From assembly GCA_973895155.1 (NCBI GenBank), contig OZ316891.1, positions 4,030,001 through 4,094,000 of the forward strand: a stretch of 64,000 nt of DNA, written 5' to 3'. The stretch's first letter is position 1. Each line of letters starts with the position of its first letter. Shown here piece by piece: positions 34,001 through 47,050 of the stretch. The position numbers and the translations under genes were made by a program. The stretch comes from Marsupella aquatica. Taxonomy: Eukaryota > Marchantiophyta. The notes beneath the pieces are model-generated. The model saw only the letters and a program-made list of their open reading frames with translations, searched no databases and had not been told where the DNA came from.

Positions 34001-37000
34001 GTACGTGAAACTCGAATCGTACCAGCTGTCACGAAAGGACCTAGCCAATTTCTGACAATAATTTGAGGTTCCTTTTTTTCCAATCTTGGGCGATGTGAAG
34101 AGGACGGTCGTCTCTTGATAATGATACAGCGTACATAGTTACATCGGTTACACGGCACCCTACTGTACCAATTAGCTGATCTGAGAGGGTAGAGTTGACA
34201 GTGAATGAAGGACGGTCAAGATCTGTATAGATAGCAAGTAGTATCAATCGTGACGAGGTACATCGATGAGAGAAGGCGGTAATTGATATTGCACCTTCAG
34301 GTCGAGCTTCAGTTCAGTTATGAATTCTGAACAGCTTACTAGTAGGAAAGATCGATATGTCAGCATAATTATATATCGTAAAGTGTGAGCTCCAAGGTAC
34401 TCGTCTTAGCTAACCACTGCCCACAGAGGAGAACTTCAATTGTTTAACAATGCAGGTCGATCTAGCTCAGCTTCCATTTACTCAGTCCGTAGGTCTCTAC
34501 TTTAAGCGTCAAACTCGAACACTTCAGCATCAGAGAGGCTGTGAGAAGCTAGACTATCACGTGATGAGATGATGCCGGTGCAGTTCCCCTGAATCCGTGT
34601 CATTTTGTATTCAGAGGGGCGTCTTTGTGCCATAGATAACAGGAGGCTCTGGGTAATTCGCTTCGCACGTTGCTCCAGCATCTCCTTGTGGCTACAAAAT
34701 AACATGCACCCGCGACTTGAAGAACTCATCTCGAATTCATCCCTGTTGGCACCTTCTTTCCCAGAGTCGCCCACATAGGGACATTGATCGGGATTTCAGT
34801 ATTGGTCCCAGAGCCATCTCATTCCGAAGTTTAAAGAACAACTGCCTCATCATGCCTCCGACATACCATAGACTAGAAATCGGGTATGATACTGGTCCTT
34901 CTTTCCAGTTTTTGAAAATTCAGGGTCCCCCGAAGCTGTCGATCAACAAGGCGCGAGAACATGCGAAGGAAGAAAAACCGAAGATCTCCAGTTGGTGCAG
35001 TGCTGGTTGGAACTTCTTTGATCGCGTGAGAAGACTGATTAATTGTCGGGCGGGGGTGATCTCTTGATCATCATACGCACATAGTCGGACAAGACTAGAT
35101 ACATTGACTCCTCAGGTGTTAGATTTTCAGATCTGAAATTAAGCTTTTCATTTGAAATGACAGCTCGGGCTACGGTAGTTGATGTACGTGTGCCCCTCAT
35201 ACTAGTCTTGCACTAGGAGGATGCATGTGGCTTTCGTCAAAGAGGCTTTCCAGTTAGAACATAGACTGATCTCAGTGACTGACTTCTACAAGAAATAGTA
35301 GAATCCTTTCAAGAGGTAAGCGATTTTGATCAGATGGATATAAATAAAATATTCAATGCTTGTGTTGATGGAAGTCTCTCACATATGACACCTGCTCAAT
35401 GCTCTCAAATTGATGAACTATAGGACAATATAAGTCCTATTCTTTCACATATTCTCGTTAGTTGTCAATGGAAGTTTCTTTAAGCTGCCCGAACTTTTTT
35501 AAGTCTGTCATTTAATGGCTGAATTAGCAACGCTAGCGACTCTTTGACCTGGAAAATTCCTCCTGTACACTTAATTACAGCGTGGCCCTGTGACTTCTTC
35601 CGACAGCTTACTCCATTGCAGCATTTTTTAATGTTTGGGCCATTTGTGGTCTATTCCTGAAAAGGATATTTGGTTAGGATTGTTGTACGTTACGACTCTT
35701 TGGGCCAAACTCCTATCATTTGTAGACTTTTCCAATTTCGCTGTACATGTGGTGTACCGCTCCAAATTATTATCGTCAAGGTACTGGTGAACGGCTCTCT
35801 CGACCGTCTTTTCGAACATGAAATATGACAGGTCGCCTAAGTAGTCCACATCGCAGCACCGCCATCCATGCATCCGTCTATCTCTCGACAGCAGGCTCTT
35901 TGGATCTAGACGTTCTCCTCCCTAGCCACTCTGGATTTTCCTACTTTGCCCAATCGTCCCGGAAACCAAGGAACATCCACCCGGTGTTCCGCAGCACCCA
36001 GTCTATCTTTCTTTTTCTTTACTTTTCTCTTTCGTTCAGAAATCATTTAATCAACATTACAACGACAGAATACAGCAGTGGGAATAGCCACATACGTCTT
36101 TCTTCGGTTTCACAGGAGTGCAGACTGATTAGGAACTTGTCTCTTGCAATTGATATCCTGTGTTTCCTTTGGCTTCTCTAGCTAAAGCTTTTTGCTACAG
36201 GCTTCGTGTACTCGTTTTTTGCTTTAATATATATATTTTTTATGTTGGTTTCTCGATCCTTTTAATTGGAGATGCTTTTATGAAATGCTCCGATCGAGAG
36301 ACGATGAAAACTGGAAAGTAGTCACTCAGACCTAAGCAAACGACTGGCTTTGTTATTATAATGATTGAAGGGGTTCTGCCTCACCTTTACGCATTAATCC
36401 TGTGATCGCAAAAATTGCTACTATACGTACCATGACTTCAGAGGAGTTGGTACCCTCAACAATTACAACCCCTCCTAAGAATCAGTGCCGTTCTGAAGCT
36501 ACTGATTGACATACACCCGACATCCCTCCTCGTCTATAATTTGTTTGGATAGTTGATGATCAGTTTGCGACATCAATCAAGTACATTACTGAAACATATC
36601 ATTTCTAACCTAATTATATGACATGAGATTGTCAGATCGTTCGGCGTTTGTACATCGTTCACTCATAGGATGGATTTGACTGTACTTGTAGGATTGATTT
36701 TGAAGTTTCCTGTTGACTTCAATTAGAGCCCGGCCATGCCATGATCGACGACAAGAGTGGTCAATCTCTACCCTTAGAATAATTCTTTGGTTAGTATGTC
36801 CACACTATGGTAGGACTTTGGGATTCTTTGTGGATGTTGACGAATGTACGTGGAGTCAAGGCTGAAAATGTCTTCGAGGGATCCATGTCTTTCCAACGGA
36901 GCGACTGTCGAAGCGGTTGATGGATAGCAGGAGCATTGACCACCCGGAATTGTCAACAAAGGTCCGGGTCAGAACTTTTACAAGTTGATTGATCATGCAG

Positions 37001-40000
37001 CTAGTGGCAAGAGGTCTGAAGCCCAACCGATATATCAGGAGCAGCTTTAGATGTTTTAAACAGTTCACGCGCGTTCTTCCAGTTTGAGGAGATGCTGCTG
37101 CCTTCATTTGTGACGTTGTAATGGTCAATTATAGTGCCTGCCTGGCTGGATGGTTCAGTAATTCAGAAGCTGAGGAGCTCGTGGAGACTTGCAAATATCT
37201 GTCCGAACAATTCTTTCTTGATGGAAAGTGCGTCGAGCCACATTCATGATTTGGTGGGCCGGTCTCAAAGGAAGCCAGTGATGCGGAATCCTTCATGACA
37301 ATGATTTGTAGAAGGTACTACCCGAGATTGATGGTAACGTAGGTCCTTGTAGCTCTTCTTGTTATATAGGCCAGGCCGTGATTCCCTTGGAACTGACTTC
37401 CAGGAAATTTCGCAGCCTGCCGCGCGCGTCCACTAAGCTCTTAAGGCTTTCTGCTTGTCAAAAAGGTAATACAGGGACTTCAGGATGCCTGGTTACCCCA
37501 TCTCGTCTCTCTTCTCAGCGTCCTTATGATTGGCAAAGGTGCTGACAAGAGAGGATATGTCCCTACTCCGGAGACTCAGCCACAATTTCCTTCGGTTATA
37601 ACGTAAATCAAGGGTAAGGATATATCGGCTGCAACTCTCTTCAAATTAATCGTAAAAACGAAGCAAATTGCTTTGAAGCCGTAGCAATTGTAGGCTCCGT
37701 GGAATGGCCTTCATCATAATAACGGCTTGAAGGCTGTGTTCGTCCTTCGTTTTCTGCTGAAGCCGATGGTGAAGTCACTGTGAGGCGTACAGTTTGGGCT
37801 TTTGGCTCGTTAATTCCACGGCTGGGAATTGGGACACGCCTTTCGAAAAGGCGTGTCTGTCCCTGCAGGCATTGATCATCAGTCTTCGATTATGTAGCCA
37901 TATCGAACTAAATGGAAGTAGACCTTCCTGGCGCTGCCCTTGCTACAACACATACTTCAATGTTAGAGTTGCACCTTGATCGACAAATGGAACAGATATT
38001 GAAAGAAGTGGACCAGAGGCATTTTGATGTCAAGATGAATGACAATGGTTCCTGGTGCACCAGATCCATCAGCAGACGGTGAGACTGATGTTTGCTCACT
38101 TACAAAGCGAAGCCGGGCCAAATCTTGGGCGACAATCTTGCAGTAAAATGAGAAGAATGTGTGATCATTATAACTGGAGCTCTTCCTAGCTAGCTAGGGG
38201 ATTGGAGCGGGATTTGGCTTCCCGATTGTCCGCTAATTCCATGTACTCTGGACGCGCCAGTTCTCTCTCAATTATTTCAACTGCAAGGTGCCAGCAATCT
38301 ATCCTGGGGTGGGTAGAAGGGTGGTCAGGGGTAGAAGGGTGGTCACAACTATAACAACTCTCTAGCTGGAACTCGGGGAAAGGAGAGGTGGTACTACGTA
38401 CACGTGGATCCGCTGCTGGAATGAATTTTGACCCTAGTGGTTCGAATCTATCTGGTGTGGTGCAAGCTCGTCAAACAATAGATATTTGCACACGGGTTTC
38501 TCCAAATGCCGTTGACGCAGTTTTAGCAACAGCAGCACAGACTTCGGGTCACGGAACAAAGCTGTGGCCGGGTACGTACGTATGAATCCTTTCCATGCTG
38601 GCGGGAGTGGTGGAATTTGTATGACTCCACAGGGGCCAACTACAACAATGTTGAATGGAATTTTGGGGCAATCAATACTGCGTGACGATGATTAGATGGA
38701 CAACGTTGGGCATATTGGTCCTGGATCCAGCACGTAGAAATGATGGAGTAGTTCCTTAACGCAAGGTTCCTTCCACCCCACAAAAGATGCTGTTTGGAAA
38801 TGTTCACAGTCCAGTCTGGTTTTACTGTCCACATAATGGGCATTTTCAAGGGGAATTAGTAGCTGTTATTTCTTGGCGTTGGAAAATCCAGCCCTGCCGG
38901 TGTCATGCAATATCAGCTCTGACGAACTTCTGCTACTCGGGCCTCGGTGTTCGGCTGTACTGAACATATATAGGAAGTTAGGAACTCTTATGATTGGAAA
39001 ATTGCCCATGCGATACTTCACACCTCACAGTGTCAATACATTGCTGCGACCACAGTCCAGCATTTATGTTGGGTGTCAGTCAGAGCCTAGGAGGCTAATT
39101 GTTTCAGCACGGTTTTAGAAAGTGCAATATGTTTAATCTCATGAGCAGTGTTTGACCAGATTGCGATTTATTCGAAAAACATATATAAAGGGTAGGAAGC
39201 ATATCAGAAAATTCAGGGTTTATGCAAACCCAGGGCATTGCTTGGGGAGACTTCAAATTAAGGCGGTTTTCATTAAACTGCAAACTTTCACACAGGCCAC
39301 TCAAGCAATTATTGTACTCGCCAAACCGTACGTCATATTTCTTGAAATGCTGGGCTTCCTCGAAATTGTTCAAGTTTGCTGTTGTTATCTCAAGGTAAAT
39401 CTTCAATTCTGCGCCTATGAAACCACATTTGTCGATTGCTGTTCCACTTCTTCAGATGTTACTTGTAATCAAGAAGACTCCTCCAATTTCTTTAGTCTGT
39501 TATTGTGACAGGGAATGCCCTGTTCTCTCTGCTTGACCGGTTCTTTAGTCTGATTCCTTATTGTAGATCTCTTTCTATCTAGGGAGGTGTGTTTTACTCG
39601 GGGTTTTACTCTTACATCAGATTTGAACTCTAGTTACGTTTTCACTTTTTTCGTCTGATTCCTGATCGTCGATCTCTTTCTATCTAGGGAGATGTGTTTT
39701 ACTCTTACATCAGATTTTAGCTCTAGTTACGTTTTCAATTTTAGCTATTAGTTCGCACTCCACCAATTTTGCAACTTGTCACTTGAATTGTCACAATGAG
39801 AAGCAAGGGCGACGCGCCTTGTTTGGTTTGAATCTCTGCCGCACCCAGGTCTCCTTGTTCCAGGGCTGTTGGTGGCCTTTATCTTTTCCCTTTGTGGAGT
39901 TATGCAGTTCATCTGCAGAATACAGAATTACAGAATTCCTGTTTTTCGTGGCTCTTGGTTTACGAATAGTTTTCGTTCTTGCACATCCTTCGTAGTTTGT

Positions 40001-41044
40001 TCTGTAGAATCTCAGTTATACCTGATGGGGTGGATGCATAGACCAAGAAAGAGTACCGCCCAAAGTGTCGTATGTTCTGGCCTTGTATAGAGCAATGTGG
40101 CAAAAGGCAGAATCCCGAAGGACATGAGAGGAGGCTCCGAAAACGTCACACCTGGGCGAGGCCTTCAAAGTGGCATTTGTGGGTGAACAGCATCTAGTGC
40201 ATCTCCTTCTACTTGTCCCCACCATTCCGTGATGTGTCCCTTAAGAGAGGTGCCAGAATCTCCACCTACTTAGACCAGAGATTTCTATACCAGATTAAAT
40301 CCAAACCACATGCAAATATCATTTGCTTGTTCAGTTGTTCTGACTTCTGTAACCTCGCCAATGTCTACGTTTGTCTGCTCAGCCTGCCCGAATATTATTA
40401 TGCATTATCTATTACTCTTGAACCATATCTTGGAATTTACTATACATTGATATATTCTCAAGTGACTGCTTGGTCGGCGCAGCAAAGTCTACATTTCACG
40501 CAACAAGTGATTGCACGAAGTGCTTGCCACTCATCTAGTAGTTTCCTGTTCCAGCTTGTAGCGGTTTCCCAAGCAGTGCCTACACAGGGAATATGTCGAT
40601 TCGCTTTATTAGCCCTGCATGCGTGTAAGATAGTAAACTTTGTCTTCAAGCCCAAATAATTATCATCCCCACAAGCAGTGCAATAAGGCTTAACTGTTTT
40701 CAGTACTACAACGAATGCATCACCTTCGTGTGTCTGACCAAGAATATTCCATGGAGTTGGTGAAACCAAGAGACGAAGTGACTTTTGCGGCAATGCGGAC
40801 CAGAAACCCCGCCCTGGCTAGACAAGCAGAAGCGCAACCGGAGTCTCGGGCCGGGGGAAACCATCAAATTTATTACCCCATTTTGGTTTTCGGTCACTCG
40901 TGCGTACACAATTCTTTCCATCGGTTGAATCCAACCAGCTTAAGTAGTAAAAATAACGTACCCTAGACACTAGGTGTACAGTACAAGAAATTTCTTCAAA
41001 TTGAATGGATTCCAAGACAATCATTCAGTGCCACATCTATATCG
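31083..41044. other. 10-kb region without recognisable genes
   Basis: Of balanced base composition and neither strongly AT-rich nor repetitive, yet no open frame exceeds about 150 codons and none shows a motif I recognise. The only clear structure is a tandem duplication at 39548-39738. It may consist of old, unrecognisable transposon sequence; this is inference. Confidence 0.4.
39548..39738. repeat. tandem duplication, unit about 90-105 bp
   Basis: Two copies running from GTCTGATTCCT through GATCTCTTTCTATCTAGGGA to CTAGTTACGTTTTCA. Unit 1 carries an extra GGGGTTTTACT segment that unit 2 lacks. Confidence 0.8.
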
Positions 41045-44000
41045 TTATGATTTATCAATCCCCTGTCCTTCCCGTGGAGTAGGTTGTGGTCTAGCTTCTC
41101 TAGCGCTAATTTCCGACACAATTTGATAATCAGAAGGGTAAAAAGTCGACTTGAAACTGCGGAGTAGAAATGATGGCAACACAGCTGCCACGACCACCAG
41201 TATTTGGAGAAGCCAATAACTTGGAGTGAGCCCCAATGCCTCGGTGAGTAATTTATACGGACTTGTTGGGTACCCGCCATCCTGTGCTCCAAACAGTGGC
41301 AGTTCTCCATAAATGAACAAAAATATGTACCAGGAGACTATGCTGCCCCAAATAGAGGCATGATGGACCCAAGTGAAGTTATTGATGGCCAAAGTGACTT
41401 GAACATTGGCGACGAGGACCTTGCAGGTGAAGAGAAGGGCACCAAACTCTGGCAGAGACGGAGTCATTCCACCTGCCCGGAACGAAGACAACAAATAGAG
41501 ACCCAACGTGAAGAAGAAAACGATTAGTCCCGAGTATATTGAATTAAGTATCCACAGCGTTATCCGCTTCCTGTTGAAAAGGTCCTTTCGGTGCCCAGCT
41601 TTGTACAGCTGAGGATATCTTATACAGTCTGCTGCAGAGACATCTTGGTCGAGAATCCCAACCACACCGACGGGTAGCGCAGTGAAGAGCGTATTGTAGA
41701 AGGATGCATACCAGTCGTTATAAATTGGTTGGCCAGAGAAGAAACTCAATGCATTCCCGCAGAAAGCAATCCATCCTGTAAGCGTAACCTTATAGTAATA
41801 ATACAATATCATCAGTGATATTCGATGGTAGCACCAATGACCATGCACGAGCAGAAGGCGCTCCAAAAATCTGAATTGTGCAATGGCATAATCAGCTGCC
41901 ATGACGGCTTGAGCGCCTTCCACGCCAATCACTCCAACCCCCACATTTGCTGCTTGTATCATGCCCACGTCATTGGCACCGTCCCCGATTGCAAGACAGA
42001 GCTTGTTTTCTCCCATCCCCTTCCTCACTAGTTTTGTCACCTGACCTTTTTGACGGGGAGACACACGACAGCACAGAACAGAAGTACACTCTTTGCAAGC
42101 CCGAATAAACTCTTCCTGCAAACTATCGTCAGAGAGGACAAAAGCAAGTGAGTACCCATCAATCACCAATGCGAATGAGCTCTCTTCATCTGCGACAGGC
42201 TCTGAATGACGCCTTCTTCTGCCTGGCGAATTCTGGCTGCGCGAGCCGTCCGGTCGACGATATTTCAGCTCTTTTGAGGTATTCAAAGGAAATTCTTCAA
42301 TTTCTTGACTGTGATTTCTTGACCGCGATGTGAACTCTTGCAGTTCATGCAGCTCGGACCCTTGCCTATAACTGGACGTTACATTCCGCTTACCGTTCTT
42401 CAGAACACCAGAGAAGCTCTCAGAAGAAACACTTTTCCTCTCGCTTTTCCTGTCAATCTCTCCTGATTTTTGCACCTGACTTGGTCTATTACGCATTCTC
42501 TCGATTTCTCTATTGCCGTCTGACAATTGTTGGGCCACAATACTTGTTAACTCCTTCTTTACATCCTCACGGGAAAGCTCCTGTTTTTCAGCTCGCTCCT
42601 CCACCTCCAGAGCCTCAGAACCTTCTAAACTGATAATGATCTTCTGCATGCCTTTCCGTAGAAGGCTACTGGCATAACCAATATTGATTGCAGTTTCCAC
42701 CTTATCCCCAGTAAGTACCCAGATGTTAATACCAGCCCGAGAAAGATTGTCAATAGTTTCAGGAACCCCATCTTGTAGCTTATCCTCCACTCCAGTTCCG
42801 CCTACAACCCGAAGATTCCTTTCAATTTCATCCACGACTTCCTCAATCCTTTCTTCTCTCTCGGGCCCAATGACGCTGGCGGCTTTTGCATACTTTATTT
42901 GCCACCTTTGCAGCTCGTCTTCATGCAGCTCTCGATAGGCCACAACAAGTGTCCGCAAACCCACCTCTGCATACGTCTGCAGCTGGTCCAAGGTTGATTT
43001 CAAGAACCTTTTATCTTCGGAGTCAGCTCGCTGGATCATGACAGCGTCAGCACCCTTCGACAGCAACATTACTCGTCCATCTGGATAGCGGACGATGACA
43101 GACATCCGCTTTCGAGCACTGCTGAACTCTAAAACATTTAAAAGCTCATAAGTTCGGTCGATGTGCTCCTCGTCTTTTCCAACTGATTCCCTGACATGCA
43201 CAGCTGATGGCGTTCTCTTGTAGAAAAAGAAGCCAAACTGCTTAGCAGCAACAACAAGAGCTGATTCATCTGGAGATTCAGCTCTATACTCCATCGACCA
43301 CGGTTCGTCCACTTTTCCCTCCGGAATCGCTGTGTGGCAAAGTGCAAGAATCTGAAAAAATAATTGCACTACATCTGGGTTTGCTTCCTGTGCCCACTTA
43401 CCCCCTAGAAGTCGAGGGTCAGAAAAATTAAAACCTTTTACACGGCTAGGGTTGCATCCAGCATCATCCCCGTCTTCTTCAGGTTTCCAACCACTCGAAT
43501 CTGTCTCCACACCCAGGACAACCCCAAGGCGCCGGGCAGCCCTTTCTACCTCTGTCGTTCCCTTCCCGTATGAAACTCCTGCTATAGAGCAACGGAAAAA
43601 GTCCATCTGATTGCTTGTCAGAGTTCCGGTCTTATCAGACAAAATGGTGTCCACTTGACCTAGCTCTTCATTCAACCCTGTTGTCCTCACCTTCGCTCCT
43701 GCTCCGATACTGGGTTCGTACATCGCCATATCCATCGTCATGGAAATTCCTTGGAAACCCCGCACGATCTCAAGAGTAACATAAAGTCCAATGGGAACGA
43801 GGTAGCCATACAGGATCAGCCCATTCACAAATACTCCCAGACCGGCAATGACAGCAGTATTGGGATTGTAGTACTTGTTATTATCGAAGGGCAGGAGATA
43901 CCACATGCCAGGTCCTTCGCGACTCGTTCGATAACCAAGAACTACTCCAGATGTCACACTCATGAGAAACAGAACTACGAACATGGTGTAAACGACTTTA

Positions 44001-44872
44001 TCGAGTGACTTGTCGATGCGGCTTCGCTTGGATGGAGCTTGAGTTGAATTCTGCATAACCTTAGTATCAGGACCCGCGTAGATGACCACTCCCCAGACGT
44101 GTCCAGTATTCTGAAGGCTGGAGTCCCGAAGAAGCAGTTGCGCGGGTCCAACTGGAAACGACTGCCCATCTTGCATCTCCATGTGCCCAGTGAAAGTATA
44201 GAGTGATGCATTGGGTGCTTCACATCTGATATCTGCTCGAAAGCCTCCTAAAGAGGCTTCACCGTCGTACTGTTCATTCCATGTACTCTCCAGGGCTCGC
44301 CGAGCTTTCAAGTTCGTCTCCCCGTCAAGATTCTTAGTCTCCACATAGCAGACACCGTCAAGTCCGCTGGACGAGAGCAGGAGCAGATCGGCAGGGAAGT
44401 ACTCTCCATCTGCTACTCGCACCAAGTCACCGATTTGTAAATCCTTCCACCGCAACGTCAGCCTCTCTCCGCCCACGAGAGCTTCCACTGGCGTGGAATT
44501 GACAGCCTTATCCCCTCGGGAGCGACGAAGGTCTTCCCAAAATTCACGACCGATTCCGAGACCAAGGACGAAGAATAGCGGGAGCACTATACTCGTCCAC
44601 GAGTGCGGAGAAAATGGGCTCAGTGACAATAGAGCTATGGCTGTGAAATACCAATAAGCAGCCCTTCGGTACTCCAGAAACAGAGACATTGGCAGAAAAT
44701 TGATCCATGTGTACTTCCTGGTGGACGTTTTGTTTTTCGGGTATTGGTACTCTTCATGACGCCCTCGGTCATTGCAATGCACGATGCGGGTCTCATCAGA
44801 GCCCCCAGCGATTCCTGAGTCCCTTCCGCGACGCCAAAGCTTCTCTAGTTGGCGTCTACAGTAGCTCATCAT
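41045..44872 (-). CDS. P4-type ATPase, phospholipid flippase (ALA4-12 type)
   Basis: P4-ATPases use ATP to move phospholipids from the outer to the inner leaflet of secretory and plasma membranes, usually with a CDC50/ALIS partner. One exon encodes 1,275 residues, slightly longer than typical plant ALA proteins. Features in order: TWINFLPMSLFLEYRR before the first membrane pair (about 68-108); actuator LDGETN (183-187); membrane pair M3-M4 (about 292-372) with PIGL where the family has PISL (360-363); phosphorylation site DKTGT with the catalytic Asp at 413; nucleotide-binding KGAD (606-609); TGDK (721-724); GDGAND (963-968); and six C-terminal membrane segments (about 1015-1240) with YPQLY. 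NEELGQVDTILSDKTGTLT and TEVERAARRLG place it in the ALA4-12 clade. A Ser/Arg/Glu-rich insert lies at about 780-900. The start is a double ATG; the first is used here. No break was seen. Confidence 0.95.
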   Translation of the reverse strand: MMSYCRRQLEKLWRRGRDSGIAGGSDETRIVHCNDRGRHEEYQYPKNKTSTRKYTWINFLPMSLFLEYRRAAYWYFTAIALLSLSPFSPHSWTSIVLPLFFVLGLGIGREFWEDLRRSRGDKAVNSTPVEALVGGERLTLRWKDLQIGDLVRVADGEYFPADLLLLSSSGLDGVCYVETKNLDGETNLKARRALESTWNEQYDGEASLGGFRADIRCEAPNASLYTFTGHMEMQDGQSFPVGPAQLLLRDSSLQNTGHVWGVVIYAGPDTKVMQNSTQAPSKRSRIDKSLDKVVYTMFVVLFLMSVTSGVVLGYRTSREGPGMWYLLPFDNNKYYNPNTAVIAGLGVFVNGLILYGYLVPIGLYVTLEIVRGFQGISMTMDMAMYEPSIGAGAKVRTTGLNEELGQVDTILSDKTGTLTSNQMDFFRCSIAGVSYGKGTTEVERAARRLGVVLGVETDSSGWKPEEDGDDAGCNPSRVKGFNFSDPRLLGGKWAQEANPDVVQLFFQILALCHTAIPEGKVDEPWSMEYRAESPDESALVVAAKQFGFFFYKRTPSAVHVRESVGKDEEHIDRTYELLNVLEFSSARKRMSVIVRYPDGRVMLLSKGADAVMIQRADSEDKRFLKSTLDQLQTYAEVGLRTLVVAYRELHEDELQRWQIKYAKAASVIGPEREERIEEVVDEIERNLRVVGGTGVEDKLQDGVPETIDNLSRAGINIWVLTGDKVETAINIGYASSLLRKGMQKIIISLEGSEALEVEERAEKQELSREDVKKELTSIVAQQLSDGNREIERMRNRPSQVQKSGEIDRKSERKSVSSESFSGVLKNGKRNVTSSYRQGSELHELQEFTSRSRNHSQEIEEFPLNTSKELKYRRPDGSRSQNSPGRRRRHSEPVADEESSFALVIDGYSLAFVLSDDSLQEEFIRACKECTSVLCCRVSPRQKGQVTKLVRKGMGENKLCLAIGDGANDVGMIQAANVGVGVIGVEGAQAVMAADYAIAQFRFLERLLLVHGHWCYHRISLMILYYYYKVTLTGWIAFCGNALSFFSGQPIYNDWYASFYNTLFTALPVGVVGILDQDVSAADCIRYPQLYKAGHRKDLFNRKRITLWILNSIYSGLIVFFFTLGLYLLSSFRAGGMTPSLPEFGALLFTCKVLVANVQVTLAINNFTWVHHASIWGSIVSWYIFLFIYGELPLFGAQDGGYPTSPYKLLTEALGLTPSYWLLQILVVVAAVLPSFLLRSFKSTFYPSDYQIVSEISAREARPQPTPREGQGIDKS

Positions 44873-46585
44873 GGTTGACGATTATTGGGAAACGGGAGCG
44901 CGTCACATGTCTACCTTCAGATAACAGGATAGCACCCAAGGTCTCGCTTCAAAGGCGTGCGAGCAATGTCCGAGGGCAAAGAAGAGCAGTTATCATCTTC
45001 CAAACGCTGGAGCAAAATACGAAGCTCTCAAAATGCTTGCAAGCATCACAACATTCCCACGACTGCACGTCAGTGAATCTCACCGTCTGGACCCGTTCAA
45101 AGCAGTCGCTAAAAAGCAACGTGCCACCCAGTTGCAACAGGCTGTTCTCTCAAAGTCAGTTAGAACTATTATTTTTGACCCAGACGGGTGATTTCCAAGC
45201 CACCCCACAGCTCGAAGTCACCACTCGCTTGGCATAATTTGGGCCCAGAAGACATGTGATAAAACGTTTGCAGAAAGTCGTTGCAATCTATTGCAGCTAC
45301 AGTGTTGCATTTCTATGCGATATTTCTGGCTGGCCCCGCTTCTCAGCGTTCTCCAAAAAGAAATGGAGTGAGTCTGACCCTCCTCTCTGGAAACCTCCGT
45401 CGTCCGGTAACTGAGATCGGCGCCTCGAGCGCGGGCCGGCAGAACAAATGAATCTCTCTAGGGAACCTCAAGGATCGATGCCAGCCAGAGTACTATGCTG
45501 AAATGATAAGAACGGGACGATGTCTCGTTGGTGAAACCGACGGCTGATTCGGGAAGTGTTGGTCCTCTCCAATCACAAAGTGAATGGAGGATTGCAGCCC
45601 TTCATTCTTATTCCGGTGGACATTCGGATCTCCGAAACCACAGTAGCCTTGCATGCTCCACGTCCCATCCTTGAGAACCACTACGAACCGGACCATATTA
45701 GAAAATCAGCAATGTATAATGATACATACTGTTGAACATGCTCTCATTCTACAGTTGAGAGACAGGTCTATACAGCTATACCAATGTGCCGGCGAGTCCT
45801 GTAGACCGCTTGTTTTCTTCTTTAACGTTCTCTTTCCTGGGGTTTACAATTTGACTTAGGAAGTGAGTAGACCAAAGCACAGAGACGACAAGTTTTCAAT
45901 AAGTGATGAGGTACGAAATCTGTCCTCTTCCAGTCTTCAATTTGGCTCGGGAATAGACGAAAGCTAAGAGCCGACCTCCGCAAATTTGACGCCTGGCTAA
46001 CTTTGTAATTTGGCTAAATGGACTCTTTTCCGGTGTCCCAACCGCCGCCCCATGACAAGCGAATGCGTGCAACATCGCCAAATCATCATTCAGAAAATGA
46101 CTATAGGAGCCAGAGAAGCTTCGAAGCGAAGGAGAAGGCACAATGAAAAAAGTTTCCCAAATAGTTTTTGCGTGTGAAATGGCTCAGATCTATGGTACGT
46201 CGTCCGTGCTGTCCAACGTTGCCAACAATGGAAGCAATATTCGAGGGAAAAAGTTTCAGAGCCAGAGTAGTTTCGAGGCAAAGGCTGGAGGGTCTGTAAG
46301 CAAGTCAATGTTGAAGAAGTCCACAAGCACCATCAGTTTTATGTCTCAAGCTAGAATATTTTACGTCAGTTTATTGTACACGATGAGCAGTCCCACTGTT
46401 TCGGATTTGATCAGAAACCCGTTCTCCGCTCTCTGAGTAATGCATAAAAACATTTCAGCAGGTTGAACCTTGCTGCGCGGGTCAACAAGGTCATGACTCT
46501 TTCTTGTCCGGTTTAGGAGTACAGTCTTGACTCTTTCTTCTCAGGTTTAGGAGTACACATATTCATTTTCTCCCTGCCAGTAATC

Positions 46586-47050
46586 CACACATCAAAATGT
46601 GGTCCCTGCCCTAATCACACATCAAAATGTGATAATATACTATGTGCACATGGTATGCTATGGACTGATGTAATACCCCACCATACATCAAAATGTGATA
46701 TGTGATAATATACTGTGTGCATATGGTATGGAGTGATACAGTCACACACCACCATATATGTTATATTTGATGTGCAGTTGGTAACATATGGTGTGCATTC
46801 ATTGATTAAAAAAAAACACTCAGTGATTTCTTGAAACTCAAGAGATTTATCATGGTATGGAGTGATGTCCACATTGTATATATCAATAATGATATTTATC
46901 ATAGTATTATATGATGTAGAAAACTGAAGAGATTTATCATGGTATGGACTGATGTCTTACACCATGTCATATTTTGATAGGTTTTACATGATGTAGGAAA
47001 CTAGGGAGGTTTATGATGGTAAGGAATGATGTCTTACACGATGTCATATT
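46586..47050. repeat. short interspersed palindromes and degenerate ~80-bp direct repeats
   Basis: CACATCAAAATGTG occurs twice around 46588-46633, and a shorter form recurs near 46690; each is a small inverted repeat. From about 46836 three diverged units follow, each with GAGATTTATCATGGTATGGA-like sequence and GATGTC, the last two continuing into TTACACCATGTCATATTTTG-like sequence. Confidence 0.65.

Noticed and set aside
36774-37128. Minus-strand frames near 36.8-37.1 kb that looked vaguely retroelement-like
   Set aside because: No catalytic motif of reverse transcriptase, integrase or protease could be found, so no call was made.
38440-38460. GGTTCGAATCT, resembling a tRNA B box
   Set aside because: No matching A box, acceptor stem or cloverleaf could be found in the surrounding 100 bp.
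44707-45237. 176-codon plus-strand ORF
   Set aside because: It overlaps the start of the P4-ATPase in antisense and has no family features.
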